From assembly GCF_032884065.1 (NCBI RefSeq), contig NC_088868.1:7274758-7338757 (forward strand): a stretch of DNA of 64,000 nucleotides. The letters run 5' to 3'. The notes under the pieces were generated by a model. The model did no database searches, had not been told where the DNA came from, and was given only the letters and a program-made list of their open reading frames with translations. Below are positions 23,840 through 37,390 of the stretch, piece after piece (position 1 is the first letter of the stretch; each line of letters opens with the position of its first letter). Source of the stretch: Artemia franciscana. Lineage: Eukaryota > Arthropoda > Branchiopoda > Anostraca > Artemiidae. Made by a program: the position numbers and the translations under genes.

Positions 23840-25582
23840 CAAACAGTTCGTGGTAAGGAACTGTAGTAAGGGGCGACCCGGCTCAATAGTAAACGAAACT
23901 CTAAAAAACGGAATTTTGATGCTAAAAGATACATCAAAAGATTCGAATTTTTACGCTGATTCTAAATATTAAGTTTCAATTAATTTAGTCTTTGTCATCA
24001 AAAGTTACGGGCCTGAGAAAATTTGCCCTATTTTGGAAAAAAGGGGGAAACATCCATTAAAAGTCACAGAATCTTAACGAAAATCACACTATCGCATTCG
24101 GTATATCAGAGAACTCTATAGCAAAAATTTCAAGCTCCTATCTAAAAAATGTGGAATTTTGTATTTTTTGCCAGAAGACAAATCACGGGTGCGTGTTTAT
24201 TTATTTATTTGTTGTTTTTTTTTGTTTTTTTCCCAGGGGTCATCTTATCGACCAAGTGGTCCTAGGATGTCGCGAGAGGGCTCATTCTAACGGAAATGAA
24301 AAGTTCTAGTGCCCTTTTTAAGTGACCAAAAAATTCGAGGGCAAATAGGCCCCCTCCCATGCTCATTTTTTTCCAAAAGTCAACAGATTAGAATTTTAAG
24401 ATAGCCATTTTGTTCAGCATAGTCGAAAACCATAATAACTATGTCTTTGGGAATGACTTACTCCCCCACAATCCCTGAGGGAGGGCTGCAAGTTACAAAC
24501 TTTGACCAGTGTTTACATATAGTAATGGTTATTGGGAAGTGTACAGACGTTTTCATGGGGATTTTTTGGTTTGGGGGGTGGGGTTGATGGGAGAGGGCTT
24601 TGTGGGAGGATCTTTCCTTTGAGGAATATGTCACGGGGGAAGAAAAATTCAATGAAAAGGGCGCAGGATTTTCTAGCATTACTATAAAAAAACAATGAAA
24701 AAATAAACATGAAAACGTTTTTTCAAATGAAAGTAAGGAATAGCATTGAGATTTAAAACGAACAGAGATTATTACGCATATGAGGGGTTCTAAAAATACT
24801 TTAGCATAAAGAGCGAGGTATTTAGGAGGAGATAGATACCTCGCTCTTGATGCTAAAATATTTTTAGTGATTTCAACTATTTATTCTACGGCCTTTTTGA
24901 TTCAGGGGTCATTCTTAAAGAATTGGGACAAAACTTACGATTTAGTGTAAAGAGCGAGGTATTAACGAGGGTACAAACCCCCTCGTACACATAATAAAAA
25001 TATAAGAATATAAAAGTTTGTTACGTAAGTTAATTCTTAAGTTACGTATATTTTTTACTAATAAAAACGTTCGTTGAATATTAAAAGTTCTAGTAGCCTT
25101 TTTAAGTAACCGAAAAATTGGAGGGCAGCTAGGCCTCCTTCCCCACCCCTTATTTCTCAAAATCGTCTGATCAAAACTAAAAGAAAGCCATTTAGCCAAA
25201 AAAAAATTAATATACTAATTTCATTTCAATAATTTATGTGCGGAGAGCCAAAATCAAACATGTATTAATTCAAAAACGTTCAGAAATTAAATAAAAAAAA
25301 CTAGTTTTTTTAACTGAAAGTAAGGAGCGACATTAAAACTTAAAACGAACAGAAATTACTCCGTATATGAAATGGGTTTTCCCCTCCGCAGTCCCTCGCT
25401 CTTTACGCTAAAGTTTTTAATTGTTTTAAAAAGTAGAATTGTGGCAAAGAGTCAAACTTTAGCGTAAAGAGCGAGGGACTGCGGAGGGGACAACCCATTT
25501 CATATACGGAGTAATTTCTGTTCGTTTTAAGTTTTAATGTCGCTCCTTACTTTCAGTTAAAAAAACTAGTTTTTTTTATTTA
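23840..25582 (+). mobile_element. Family B element, full-length copy (about 1.74 kb)
   Basis: Begins CAAACAGTTCGTGGTAAGGA and ends ...AAAAAAACTAGTTTTTTT, TATTTA before host TTTTCAGTAG. Near the end lies a foldback (25293-25577): arms of about 125 bp, loop about 40 bp, each arm with GTAAGGAGCGACATTAAAAC, GAACAGAAATTACTCCGTAT and CGCTCTTTACGCTAAAGTTT. A second hairpin built on AAAGAGCGAGGTAT is at 24800-24862. AGTAAGGAGCGAC near the start is inverted at the end, giving a subterminal inverted repeat. No protein is encoded. Confidence 0.88.
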
Positions 25583-27760
25583 TTTTCAGTAGAGCGCCAA
25601 TGATGCAGTCAGTTTTAGACTTTTACAGTGAGAGAAGGAGACAAAATCCAAACTCTTGTTTTTAGTGATTTTTGTTCGTTTCAAGCTTGATCTGTATGTT
25701 CAATTTAAGTTTCAGTCGTTTTAAGATTTATTTACTCCTTTATATTAGTACCTATTGTATGTTTGTTTGTTATGATTGTTTATTTAATTTCTGTTCGTTT
25801 TGGGTTTTAATCATACTTCAATAAAAAAAAATATTTTTGTTTGTTTTAAGCTTGATCTGCATATTCAACTTGAGCTTTTCCCGTTTTAAGGTTTATTTAT
25901 TCATTTATATTACTACCTGCTGTATATTTTTTTGGTATGATTGTTTATTCAATTTCTGTTTCTTTTGAGTTTTATTTATCTTTTAATGGTAATTTCTGAT
26001 CGTTTTGTGTTTGGATTTTAATATTTATTTATATCTGCCAATCTCAAGTTTAATATGGTCTTTACTTGTCTTTGAAAATCTTCTTTTTCAGATTTTTTTT
26101 TTAATTACTCTACATTTAACTTTTAAACGACTCTATGTCAGTGAAAGAGGCGAATAAAAGTTTTTCTAACAGCTAAAAGCCCGTCTTATTTGGTGTAGAG
26201 GCTTTTCTTAATTGACTGATAACGATAATAAGAATCCTTCATTGTTAGGCATTAGCATGAACAAGGCAAATATCACTAATAATGTTTAAGTAGAACACCA
26301 TTCCATTTTTCTTAATTATCTTAGACTTGGAGTAACTCACGACAAAAATAATAAAAAATAGTAAGGAAAGCTATGTATTCTTCTAATCGTCTTATACATG
26401 AATTAAAACAAGGGGGGATGTACAGGGAAACACCCTGTATCATCTAAACCTTACATCTTTTCCCTCCTTTTTCCTAGAGGTGACCAAATCGTGCCAGGGT
26501 CATAGAATATTGGGAGAAGGTTCATTTAATGAAAATTCTGCCCTTTTTAAGTAATTAATTATAAAAAACTTTCCGAAAAAGATATTTTCTAAAGAAAAGT
26601 AAAGGCCATATTAAACTTGAGATCAGAAGAAACAAAATCTTTTGAGACAAATTTTGGAGATTCCTTTTGAAATCTCTCGAAACGAAAAAAAATCTCTACA
26701 AAGAAGAGTTTGGGTTTTACCTCCTTCTCTAACTGTTAAAGTCTAAAACTTACTCCGAAATTGGCGCTTTACTGAAAACTATATGCGTCTTGAACAGTCT
26801 TGGAAAGTACAAATAACATCAAACTGAATATTTTATGTATCATGATATCAATTGTTGAAAAATAATCAGTTAAAGATTTTATTCGCTGTATTTTTTTTCA
26901 TTTTCAATACCATAATAACTGGAAAAGAAAACATTTGTAATATTATTCGTTTTCAGTGAAGCACCAATGATGCAGTAGGCTTTAGACATTTACAGCTAAG
27001 GAAGGAGGCAGTATCCCAGCTTTTGTTTGTAGTGAAACTATATTTGTCTGGAACAGTCTTGCAAAGAACTAATAAAATTTTACTGAATCTTTGATATGTA
27101 ATTATATTAATTGTTGAAAGCACATCACTTCAAAATTTAATTCTGCACTAATTTTTAAGTTTATTTTCAATGTTGTAACAAGTAGCCTACAAAAGAAAGT
27201 AATCGTGATCAAGTCGTTTTCTAAGGCGCCAATGACGCAGTAGGTTTTAGACTTTTACAGCGAGAGAAGGAGACAAAACCTTAACTCTTGTTTGTAGTGA
27301 TTTTTGTTTGTATCAAGCTTTATTTGCATATTCGAATTACGTTTCACTCGTTTAAGATTTATTTATTCATTTATATTAGTAACTATTGTATGTTTATTTT
27401 CTATGCTTGTTTATGTAATTTCTGTTTGTTTTGGGTTTTATTTATTCTTTTATAGTAATTTCTTGTAACTTGTTCATTTATATTAATACTTGTTGTATGC
27501 ATTTTTGCTATAATTGTTTATTTAATTTCTCTTCGTTTTGGTTTTATTTATTCTTTATCAGTAATTTCTTGTCGTTTCTAGTTTGAATTTTAACTGGCAT
27601 TTGTATCTGCTAATCTCAAGTTTAGTATGGCCTTTATTTTTCTCCGAAAAACTTCTTTTTCGGAAAGTTTCTTTTTTATTAATTTTTGTTCGTTTTTGAT
27701 TTTTAAAAGTTTCAAAGTTTTTAAAAAGTCCCTTATTACCAGTGGCAGATCCAATGAGGG
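25583..27760. repeat. Intronic repeat family D, left arm
   Basis: A module containing GCGCCAATGA(T/C)GCAGTAGG, TTTTAGACTTTTACAG, GAGAGAAGGAGAC and CTTGTTTGTAGTGATTTTTG recurs near 25590, 26960 and 27225 in one orientation and near 26710-26790 in the other. Mirror copies are in the right arm at 51890-54560 and one more is at 22410-22510. T-rich spacers resembling TTCTGTTCGTTTTGGGTTTTA lie between modules. It predates the inverted duplication because both arms carry it. Confidence 0.65.
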
Positions 27761-29049
27761 GGGTCTGACGTAGTGGTGGATTTGCGATTTGGACCGCTTG
27801 CTCTGGTTTGGGACGAAAGTTATTTTTTTAATTTATTTTTAATAGTTGAGTTTTTAATGGGTTTTTAATTATTAAGAATGTTACTTTTGGCAAACAAGTT
27901 TGAAACAAGGTTTAGTTACTTTGTGCGGTCTCTGTTAGATTTTATTAATGACGCATATCGCCAAAAAGTATTTAATTAAATTTAGGTTTTGTCAAGGGAA
28001 TCTGTTCGGATTACCACAGAAGCCAACTGGGAGGCGAAAATCTTCATTTCGTAATAACAAGGAGGGGAAATTTAAAATCCTAACCTCTTTAGGCTGTCAA
28101 AATGATATTTCGGGATTGCGCTGCCACAACGGGGCTGAAAAACAAAATATTTACTACTTTTTACTGTCAAAATTTTACTTTCGAGTCTTGCTTTGTCACT
28201 GAGGTGAAGAAATTGATATTATTACTTTTTTCGGTTGCCTGTTTTGGTTTTTTGGATTTACTTTTTTGCGATGCGGGGTGGTTTTTACAAAATTGTTGTT
28301 TTTTAGGGGATTTATATAATAGAAAGTAAATGTATAAGAAATGCAAAAATTTAAGTTTTGGATTTTGGTGAGCAAATGATGGCCACTTTACTGCCTCTTT
28401 TAATCAAATTAATGCTCTGCGTTATATGACATATCACCTCCTTTGTTCATCCTAAAACATTAAAATAAAGGCCGAACTTTTTAAAACTTTAACAAAGGTT
28501 CGTATAATTCTATGCTTAAAACTAAGTATATAAGTCAAAATACTCCTTTAAAGGTCGGAGTAGGCTAATCATTTAAGAAGAATAGATTTTCAAAAAATTG
28601 TTTATAAAGGAAGGCAAATAATAATGTGTTTTTTTTCTAGCTGGTTTAGATGGGTCTCGGAATTCTCTGTTTAATCAATGGAATGGCATCGATTGTTTTT
28701 CAAACATCTACTAATAAAATGTCGATAAAAAGTGGAAAATCACACAGCTTGAGTTAACCACGGAAACGGAATCAACTACAATATCACTTCAGAATTTCTC
28801 ACCTTCTCAATACCAACCAGTCACAAAATATAGTTATGTTTTTGTATTGTGATTGCATATAATTGTCCATTAAATTGTCTAAACTGCTATATATACTGCT
28901 GAATATTTTTATGCTTATTTTGACACATGCCATCCAATTATATTTTTATTTTTGTGCTCAACAGACATATCAAGAGTTAACGTTTGAGATTAATATCTGG
29001 AAGTCTCAAGAATAATAATAATAAAAAAAATGGAAATATCTAACACAGC

Positions 29050-29165
29050 AACATCAGTATAAAATTTATCCTATTAAACAAAAGACAAGTAATCAGCTCT
29101 CACGTATTTATAAAGCTACCAAAGTTTGGAATAGCCTGCCATTTGAAGTAGTAGAACCACCTAAT
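29050..29165 (+). pseudogene. Old LINE tail remnant in the EMG1 intron (left arm)
   Basis: Plus strand encodes [20 protein letters not shown], the pattern of a LINE polymerase C-terminus. It is mirrored in the right arm near 50395-50500, so it was in the intron before duplication. Confidence 0.5.
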
Positions 29166-30748
29166 ATGCAGGGGCACCAATTCATGAAAATGTAGGGGAG
29201 GGGGACAAAATACATTTTTCCAGGGAATGCTAATTTTGTCTTTTTCTGGTTTTCAAATGAAAATGTCAAAAAAGGTATTTCTCAAAACATGTAGAGGCAA
29301 ATACTGTAAACTGTAGACTACACAAAGAATCAAAACTAGGGTGACCTAATTGAAGGTGGTATATTAAAAATTTCTGGAGTTGGTTACACCTCTTAACTAA
29401 ATCCACAGCCTTGACCATACCTGTAATGAGCCAGCTCTATTCAATGGGGAGTCCATCAGCATCAATAAGCACCGGTGAGTAATATCAGGACGAAATGTGG
29501 CAGGATCTCTGTTATTCTTCTGAAGGATACCAATATGATCATCACAGGTCATCACAATTCGAATTCGTCCTACCAAGAAAAATATTAATTAATTTGATTA
29601 AACGCTTTCATTTAATTTCAGAGGGTTTTCTCAACGGCCCATGTCTTACTGGTAAAAAGGCTATTTGAAAAAAAAAACAAAAAAAAAACAAAACAGAAAA
29701 CAATGGAAGTAAAGCTGGCTTATACAACTGCAAAGGTGGATCTAAAGCAAAATCTTGGGGGGTCCTAATGTGACAAGGGCCCCAATAACTGACCAAATTA
29801 GAAAAGGGAATTTTATCTTATTTTAAAATAGGAAAAATGTATTTTTAAATTTTATTTTTGAAAAGGAGTAAGCAAGAGAAAAAACAAATGAGGTCACCAG
29901 AAAAATATTAGTGGGGATCCCCTGCCCCCTGGATCCGTCCCTGTACAACCGGCTAGGGAAAAGCATACCATTAACTCATAAATAGTGAGTGAATATTCAA
30001 TTTTACAAACTGACTATACTTTCACTGTTTAAATCAAAAGTTATGTTTCAACCAGTGTTAATTGTTGTCATTCTCTTGCAATATTTTTTTCATAAATACT
30101 GCTAATTTCTTGAAGTAAATGATAACAGCATAAAGAAAAAATGTCATTAGTGTAATAATTAGAATTCAATGCCAAATACCGCTAGCCATAAAGACTTTCC
30201 ACTAGCAGAGAAGATTTTCTTTCCATATCTAGCCAGCCAATCCTTGTCTTCTTGCAAATAATTGCTAGGCAGCTTGAAGCAAGCCATGAATCATGGAAAT
30301 AAGCTAAGGAAAGCTAAGCTGGATATTAGGGTTAAATATTTAGCAGGAATATAAGTAAAACTTCTAAAGCAAACATTATAAAATCAAACCCAAACTTTAT
30401 AATTTGCAGGAAGTTTCTATCAATCACATTCCTTGTTCTTTTTTATTTAATTTACAATTTTAAATAATATACTTATCTAATTCTGATCATTCTTTCATAA
30501 TGGCATGATGCTAAACGATGAATAAAGGATGAATTGCACCATTTTGAAAAGATATGGTAATAACATCAGCAATGAAAAACATTAGATAAACATATTATTT
30601 AAACATATACATTCAGCCCTTTAAGGAAGAGGAGGAGGGAGGTTCATAAAGATGGCTAGACTTAAATTTGGAAAGCATATAGTGGGAAATATAACAGTAC
30701 TACTCTTTTATTATTATAATAAAATTTTTATTTGCAAATGATCATACA

Positions 30749-33053
30749 AACAAGAGCTAAGAGCTCATATAGCACTTGTGATGAGGCAAGAAGAGCTAAG
30801 AGCCAAGAGATCATATGGTATGAGCTCTAACAAAATTCTATGAATCAATAGATTGATTTAAAAAAGAAAATAAGAGGCTTAATGCCGGTAGGGATTTCAA
30901 ATAAGAGCTCTGAAATACGAGGTCCTTCTAAATATCAAAATTCATTAAGATCCGATCACCCACTCAAAGGTTAAAAATACATCAATTTTTCTAATTTTTC
31001 CTCTCCTTTCAGCCCCCCAGATGTTCGAATCTGGGAAAACGACTTTATCAGGATTTAAAATAAGAGCTCTGAGTCACGATGTCCTTCTTAATATCAAAAT
31101 TCATTAAGATCCGATCACCCACTCGTAAGTTAAAAATATCGAATTTTTTTTCATTTTTCCTCTCCCTTTAGCCCCCCAGATGGTCGAATCTGGGAAAACG
31201 ACTTTATCGTTGTGCAGCTCCCTGACACGCCTATCAATTTTCATCGTCCTAGCACGTCCAGAAGCACCAAACTCGCCAAATCACTCAACCCCTCCCCCCT
31301 ACTCCCCCAAAAAGAGCAAATCCAGTACGGTTCTGTCAATCACGTATCAAGGACATTTGCTTATTCTATCCACCAAGCTTCATCCCGATTCCCCCACTCC
31401 AAGTGTTTTCCAAGATTTCCCCCTGGTCGGGTTTTAAAATAAGAGCTCTGAGACAGGAATTCCCTCTAAATATCAAATTTCATTAAGATCCGATCACCTA
31501 TTCGTAAAGTTTCCCCCTCCACCCCCCCCCCCCCAGTGTCACAGGATCTCGTCGGAATTTAAAATTAGAGCTTTAAAGCACAATATCCTTCTAAATATCA
31601 AATTTCATTAAGATCTGGTCATCCTTTCGTAAGCAACAAATACCTCAATTTTCAAAATTACTCCCCCCCCCCCAACTGCACCAAGAGAGCAGATCGGGTC
31701 TGGTTATGTTAATCATGTATCTAGGACTTGAGCTTATTCTTCCCATCCAGTTTCATGCTGATCTCACCGCTTTAAGTATTTTCTAAGTTTTAGGTTTCCG
31801 GTCCCCCCAACTGCCCCCCCAATTACGTTTGATCCGGTTAAGATTTAAATAAGAGATCTGAGTTACGAGGTCTACGAGGTCCTTCTAAAAATCAAATTTC
31901 ATTGAGATCCGATCACCCATTCGTAAGTTAAAAATACCTCATTTTTTAAATTTTTCAGAATTACCCCCCCCCCCAACTACCCCAAAGAGAGCGGATCCGT
32001 TCCGGTTATTTCAATCATGTGTCTAGGACATGTGCTTATTTTTCCCACAGTTTCATCCCGATCCCTCAACTAAGTGTTTTCCAAGTTTTAGGTTCCCCCC
32101 TCCCAACTCCCCCCCAATATCACCAGATCCTGTCGGAATTTAAAATAAGAGCTCTGAGACACAATATCCTTCTAAATATCAAATTTCATTGAGATCCGAT
32201 CACCCGTTTGTAAGTTAAAAATACCTCATTTTTCTAATTTTTCAGAATTAACCCCCCCAAGTACCCCAAAGAGAAGGAATCGTTCCGGTTATGTTAATCA
32301 TGTATCTAGGACTTGAGCTTATTTTTCCCACCAAGTTTCGTCCCAATCCCTCCACTCTAAAGTGTTTTCCAAGTTTTAGGTTTCCCCCTCCCAACTCCCC
32401 CCCCCCCCCAATGTCACCAGATCCGGTCGGGATTTAAAATAAGAGCTTTGAGACACGGTACCATTCTAAATATTAAATTTCATTGAGATCCGATCACCCA
32501 TTCGTAAGTTAAAAATACCTCTTTTTTCTAATTTTTCAGAATTAACCCCCCCCCCTCAACTACCCCAAAGAGAGCGGATCCATTCCGGTTATGTCAATCA
32601 TGTATCTAGGACTTGTGCTTATTTTTCCCACCAAGTTTCATCCCGGTCCCTACACTCTAAGGGTTTTCCAAGATTTTAGGTTTCCTCCTCCCAGCCCCCC
32701 CCCCCCCAATGTCACCAGATCCGGTCGGGATTCAAAATAACAGCTTTGAGACATGATATCCTTCCAAACATCAAATTTCATTAAGATCTGATCAACCGTT
32801 CGTAAGTTAAAAATAATTAAATTTTTCTATTTTTCCTGAATTAACAGGCACCCCCCCCCCACCCCCAGATGGTCAAATCGGAAAAAAGACTATTTCTCAT
32901 TTAATCTGGTCCGGTCTCTGATACGCCTGCCAAATTTCATCGTCCTAGCTTACCTGGAAATGCCTAAAGTAGCAAAACCAGGACTGACAAACCAACAGAC
33001 CAACAGAATTTGCAATTGCTATATGTCACTTGGTTAATACCAAGTGCCATAAA
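30749..33053 (+). mobile_element. Family A element, full copy inserted after the duplication (2.3 kb)
   Basis: 5' end AACAAGAGCTAAGAGCTCAT at 30749, a run of internal units (poly-C runs near 31520, 31660, 31965, 32400, 32545, 32695 and 32850 mark them), and 3' hairpin CACTTGGTTAATACCAAGTG plus CCATAAA ending at 33053. The right arm has an uninterrupted site at about 49597-49606 (TTTATGATCA), so the boundaries are defined within a few bases. No duplicated target of more than a few bases is visible. Confidence 0.9.
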
Positions 33054-33744
33054 AAGAAAAAAGCAGAGTAATAGAAAAGAAGAAAAAGGAAAACAGGAAC
33101 ACTTAAACAGCAAAGACCAAATAAAAAAATCCATATGCACTGATTAATCAGGTGTAAAGGCAAAGACTTCAATAAAATCTCAAATGCCTTTTTTCAGCAC
33201 TTTTTTCAACAAATGACTCAATAAAAATTGGGCCTATCATGTTTTGAAATATTATGTTCACTGTCTAAGTTCTGGTCTGGTCTCTTGTGGTTTTAGTGTA
33301 TCAACAAAAGTCAATAACTCTATTATTCAATATCTGTGATTCAGTTCTATCCATATACCTAATTACGTTTTTGAAAATTGGTGTACAGGGTTTGTTAGAT
33401 TAAAAATATATCAAAAATCGGATCAAAATTAGCAAGTCTAGATCCTTCCTCAAGGTAAAGCCAAAACTAATATCATAATTCTGGCTTAGTGTAATAGATA
33501 TCAGTTTGGGTGAGACAGTCCCAAAATTGTGAATGACAAGTTTTTTCAACTGGAAGAAAGAAGCAACACTTGAACTTATAGCAAACAAACCCGAATTATT
33601 CAGTACATAAGGGGGGCTACCCCTTCCTTGACCCTTGCTCTTTAACTAAAATATCTTAAGGTTCTTTAAGAAAACTTCTCATTCGAATTCCATAGACCTG
33701 ACATTGAAACACAAGTCAAATACCTCGTCAGAGAAGAACTAAAA

Positions 33745-34230
33745 GTGTTGAAGGAAACCCTATCAAACGAATTCCATGCCGAGCTCGCAGCCATTAATAA
33801 GGCTGACAAATCAGAAGCCCGCGAAGAAGTGAGACATGAAATAAGAAGAGACCATGATAGGCAGCGCCGAAGGCTAAATATCATAGCTCACGGAACTCCC
33901 GAGCTAGAGCGGGGTACAAGCCAGGAGAATGAACAGGTTGATATAATGTTCATCAGCGAGCACCTAGTAACATCCTATAAACTTTCAGAATTTCATCTCA
34001 CAAATGTAAAGCCCTTGATACCTAAGAGTAACCAGATCGTTGCCGGACAACAGCCACAAAGAATAGCGCCAGTGATATTTACCATCCCCAACATGATGAT
34101 AAAAAGGAAATCACTAGAATCTCCTTTTTGAAAAAGGAGACGATTCAGTACCGAAGTGATGTAAGCAGGGAGGACAGAGAGAAGCAAGCGAAGCTTGTGA
34201 AAGAATTAAAGGACTGGCTGCAAAATGGTT
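33745..34230 (+). pseudogene. LINE ORF1-like fragment
   Basis: Encodes a charged, helix-prone segment (SEAREEVRHEIRRDHDRQRR) followed by RRLNIIAHGTPE, a phrase common in LINE first-ORF or linker regions ahead of the endonuclease. After a stop near 34129 the resemblance resumes in another frame (YRSDVSREDREK, ELKDWLQNG). The exact role is uncertain. Confidence 0.5.
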
Positions 34231-34459
34231 AAAAAGACCTTGTTATCTGTAAGAGTTGCATTGTCCCAAAAAACCAGCAGTGAGTGGGGTTGAGAACTTT
34301 CCCTTCCCCACTAGTGTAAATAGATCCGATAGTTCAAAATATTTAGACTCTAGTGACAATAGATGTACAGATTCGGAACTGGATACAGTATCCACGAGTT
34401 ATGAAGATGTCCAAACAGCTAGTGAAATAAGTGATAGTAACCCAAGTGATCTAGTACAA

Positions 34460-35340
34460 AACATTAAAAGTCATTGCTCTAAGTTTCTTCAAGTGCTGAG
34501 CACAAACGTAGACTCCTGGTCAAATAAACTAACGGAGTTACGGATCTTAGGAGCCAAAAAGGATTATGATGTGATTTGTGTTGCTGAAATTAAGCCGAAG
34601 AATGCAAATAACCCCTTGGATGATACCCACATTCGAATTGCTGGATATTTTCTATTTACAAACTTACAAGATGGCCCAAGAAGAGGAATCGCAGACTATG
34701 TGTAGGCAACCTTATTGGTAAGGAGAATCTCTCTTAATAAAGTTTTGGATTGGGTTGAATATTTAGCTATAGAGATTGTGCTACACTAAGAAAGTCTAGT
34801 TTTAGCCACTTTTTACCAGAGCCCCAGTTGCCCAAACCTAATAGAGTCTGAACTGGCACTTTGTAAGGCCCTGCAGTTGCTACAAGATAAGAAGCCAAAG
34901 AACCTTTTAATAAATGGAGATTTTTACCTTCCTCAAGTCAGCTGGGTTGATGGCTTAGGGTATTCCCTGCAGTATCACGAGGGTCATGGTATGAATTCTG
35001 CTTTCCTCACTTACCTAGCAGAAAATACGCTATATCAATCCATTGAATCACCAACAAGGTTCAGAGATGGACAAATACCCTCGCTACTTGACCTAGTAAT
35101 CACAGACAACCCAGATCAAATTCTAAGTATAGATCATTTACCACCAATTGGTGCAAGTGATCATGTATGTCTCTTAGAAACTCTCCAACTGTCACCACCC
35201 TCTTCCAACCATATTTGCAGAAGATATATCGATTATGAGAAAATCCGCAAGGAACTAAGAGAATGCAAAATGGCGACTGGGAAGCACTGTTTGAGCACAA
35301 GTCAAGCAACGACAGCTGGAATCTCTTCAAGGAAATAATG
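34460..35340 (+). pseudogene. LINE apurinic/apyrimidinic-type endonuclease domain
   Basis: Visible motifs: LSTNVDSWSNKLTELR (N motif), DVICVAEIKPKN (catalytic Glu motif), LLINGDFYLPQVSW (GDFN-like), SLLDLVITD and GASDHVCLLETL (SDH motif). The first two and the last three are in the same frame but separated by stops at 34703 and beyond. This domain nicks target DNA in the LINE copy cycle. Confidence 0.8.
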
Positions 35341-37390
35341 CTAAAGCACAAGGAGACATGTACCACTGTCTCATATATCAAGAGGCCATGCACCCTACCT
35401 TACTTGACAAGGTCCATAAAACGGGAAATGAACAGAACGAAAAGATACTGGGCAAAATACAGGCGAACCAATTCTCGAGAACAGTGTGATAAATTCAAAA
35501 AAGCAAGGAATAGACTGAGAAAGATTACACGATACTCTATAAAAAAACATGAAGATATAACTGCTACAGAAACTAAAACTAATTCAAAGAATATCTGGAA
35601 CTACGTATCATCAGCAAAGCCAAGACGACATTCCATCCCCTACCTAAACACGCCATCTGGCAAAATCACCAATCATGCAGAGATAGCAGAAACCTTAAAC
35701 AAACAATATTCCTCAGTCTACACAGTGGAAAAACTCTAGAAGCATCCCAGATACCCAGGAATATCCTGTCAATCTAACTATGCCAATGGTTGTCATTTTT
35801 GAGTCAGATGTCCCAAAACGACTGAAAAAGCTTGACGCATCAAAGTTGAAAGGACCAGATGGTATACATCCAAGACTACTCAAAGAGACTGCTGAACTAA
35901 TATCCTCACCTTTAGCAAAACTCTTCAAGAAATCACTGAAGGAAAAAGCTGTCCCCTCTGACCGGAAAAAAGGTACTGTTATACCATTACACAAGAAAGG
36001 CTCCAAAGACAAAGCTGAAAATTATAGGCCAATAAGTCTAACATCAAATTATAGGCCAATGAGTCTAACATAATATAGGCCAATAACTTCAAAGATTCTC
36101 AAGGGAATCATAAATGATGCTGTCACTAAGCACTTGACATACAACAACATCATGGCTCCAAATCAGCATGGTTTCCAAAATGGCCATTCCATGGACACAA
36201 ACCTAATACAGTCATACAATGAAGTCACCAAACTACTGGAAAAAGGGACACCTGTGGATATGATTTTGTTGCATCAAGCAAAAGCATTTGACAAAGTCAC
36301 ACACCTAAGGCTGAAAAGAAAGCTTAAGCTTGTCGTGTCCACTTGGACATTATTGAATGGATTGTAGACTTCCTGGGAGAATGAACCCAAAGAGTTACTG
36401 TCATTAATGATAAAGGAGTACCTGTACTATCATCACCTATACCTGTTCTTAGCAGAGTTCCCCAAGGAACCGTGCTTGGGCCATCACTTTTCAACACATA
36501 TATCAATGGTGCTCCTGAAATACTCCAAAGCCTTCTCACACTCTATGCAGATGATTCTAAGCTCATTGGGGCAGCATAATCTTGGGCGGAGGCTGCCTCA
36601 ATCCAAACCAATCTCAACAAGCTGGATGACTGGGCTAGACAATGGCTACTTGAATTTATTTCAAGTAAATGTAAAGTTTTACATTTTTGCAATAAAAATC
36701 AAAAACATATTTACACCATGCAAAACCAAAAAACTGGTCGAAGAGAACCCCTAGTTGCAGTTACAGAGAAAAGAGACTTGGGAGTCATAGTTGACTGCCA
36801 GTTAAATTTTCAAAGTCATACTGAAAACATTGTAGCTAGTGCAAACTGCGCTTTAGGGACAATTAAGCAAACATTCACGACTAGATCTCCACAAACAATC
36901 ACCAAGCTATACAAGAGTCTTGTCAGACCAAGGCTAGAACCTGGCATGTCAATTGCATCTCCCTTCTACAAAGTGGACAAGGACATGATAGAGAAAGTAA
37001 AAAGGAGAGAAAAAAAGATAGTAGACGGATGCCAACATCTTCCTTACCCAAAAGAGACTACAAACTCTGAACTTATGCAGTATGACTTACCAAAGAAAAA
37101 GGGATGACATGATTAACACTTACAAATTGATTCACAACAATCCAATTCATGGTCTCTTCTTCATTGATTCATCACAGTGGACAAGGGGTTATTCTAAGAA
37201 GCTCACAAAGGTCAACGCTCAGAGGAGGGAATGGCATCACTTCCTAACCAACCGGGTAGTAGACCAGTAGAACTCCCTGAGCAATCATACTGTATCCAGT
37301 AAGACCATCAAAGAATTCAAAGTCTCACTTGACAAGGAGTGGAGCAATAAGGAATGGAGGCTGGAATGGGACACCTTGGAGTCCCAGACC
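35341..37390 (+). pseudogene. LINE reverse transcriptase region
   Basis: Segments in alternating frames: KARNRLRKITRYSIKK linker; LKGPDGIHPRLLKE; KKGSKDKAENYRPISLTS; NQHGFQNGHSMDTNL; VPQGTVLGPSLFNTYINGAP; and LYADDSKLIG (YADD at 36544-36555). The tail includes RDLGVIVD and RGYSKKLTKV...FLTNRVVDQ, the pattern of CR1/L2-type ends. Oddities: the first catalytic Asp of the YLDFxKAFD motif is replaced (LLHQAKAFDKV), and the words for NYRPISLT are repeated three times (36018-36085). Stops and frameshifts abound. Confidence 0.85.

Noticed and set aside
33745-37270. Treating the LINE frames as host genes
   Set aside because: Endonuclease and RT motifs, the empty site in the opposite arm and many stops show a dead retrotransposon.
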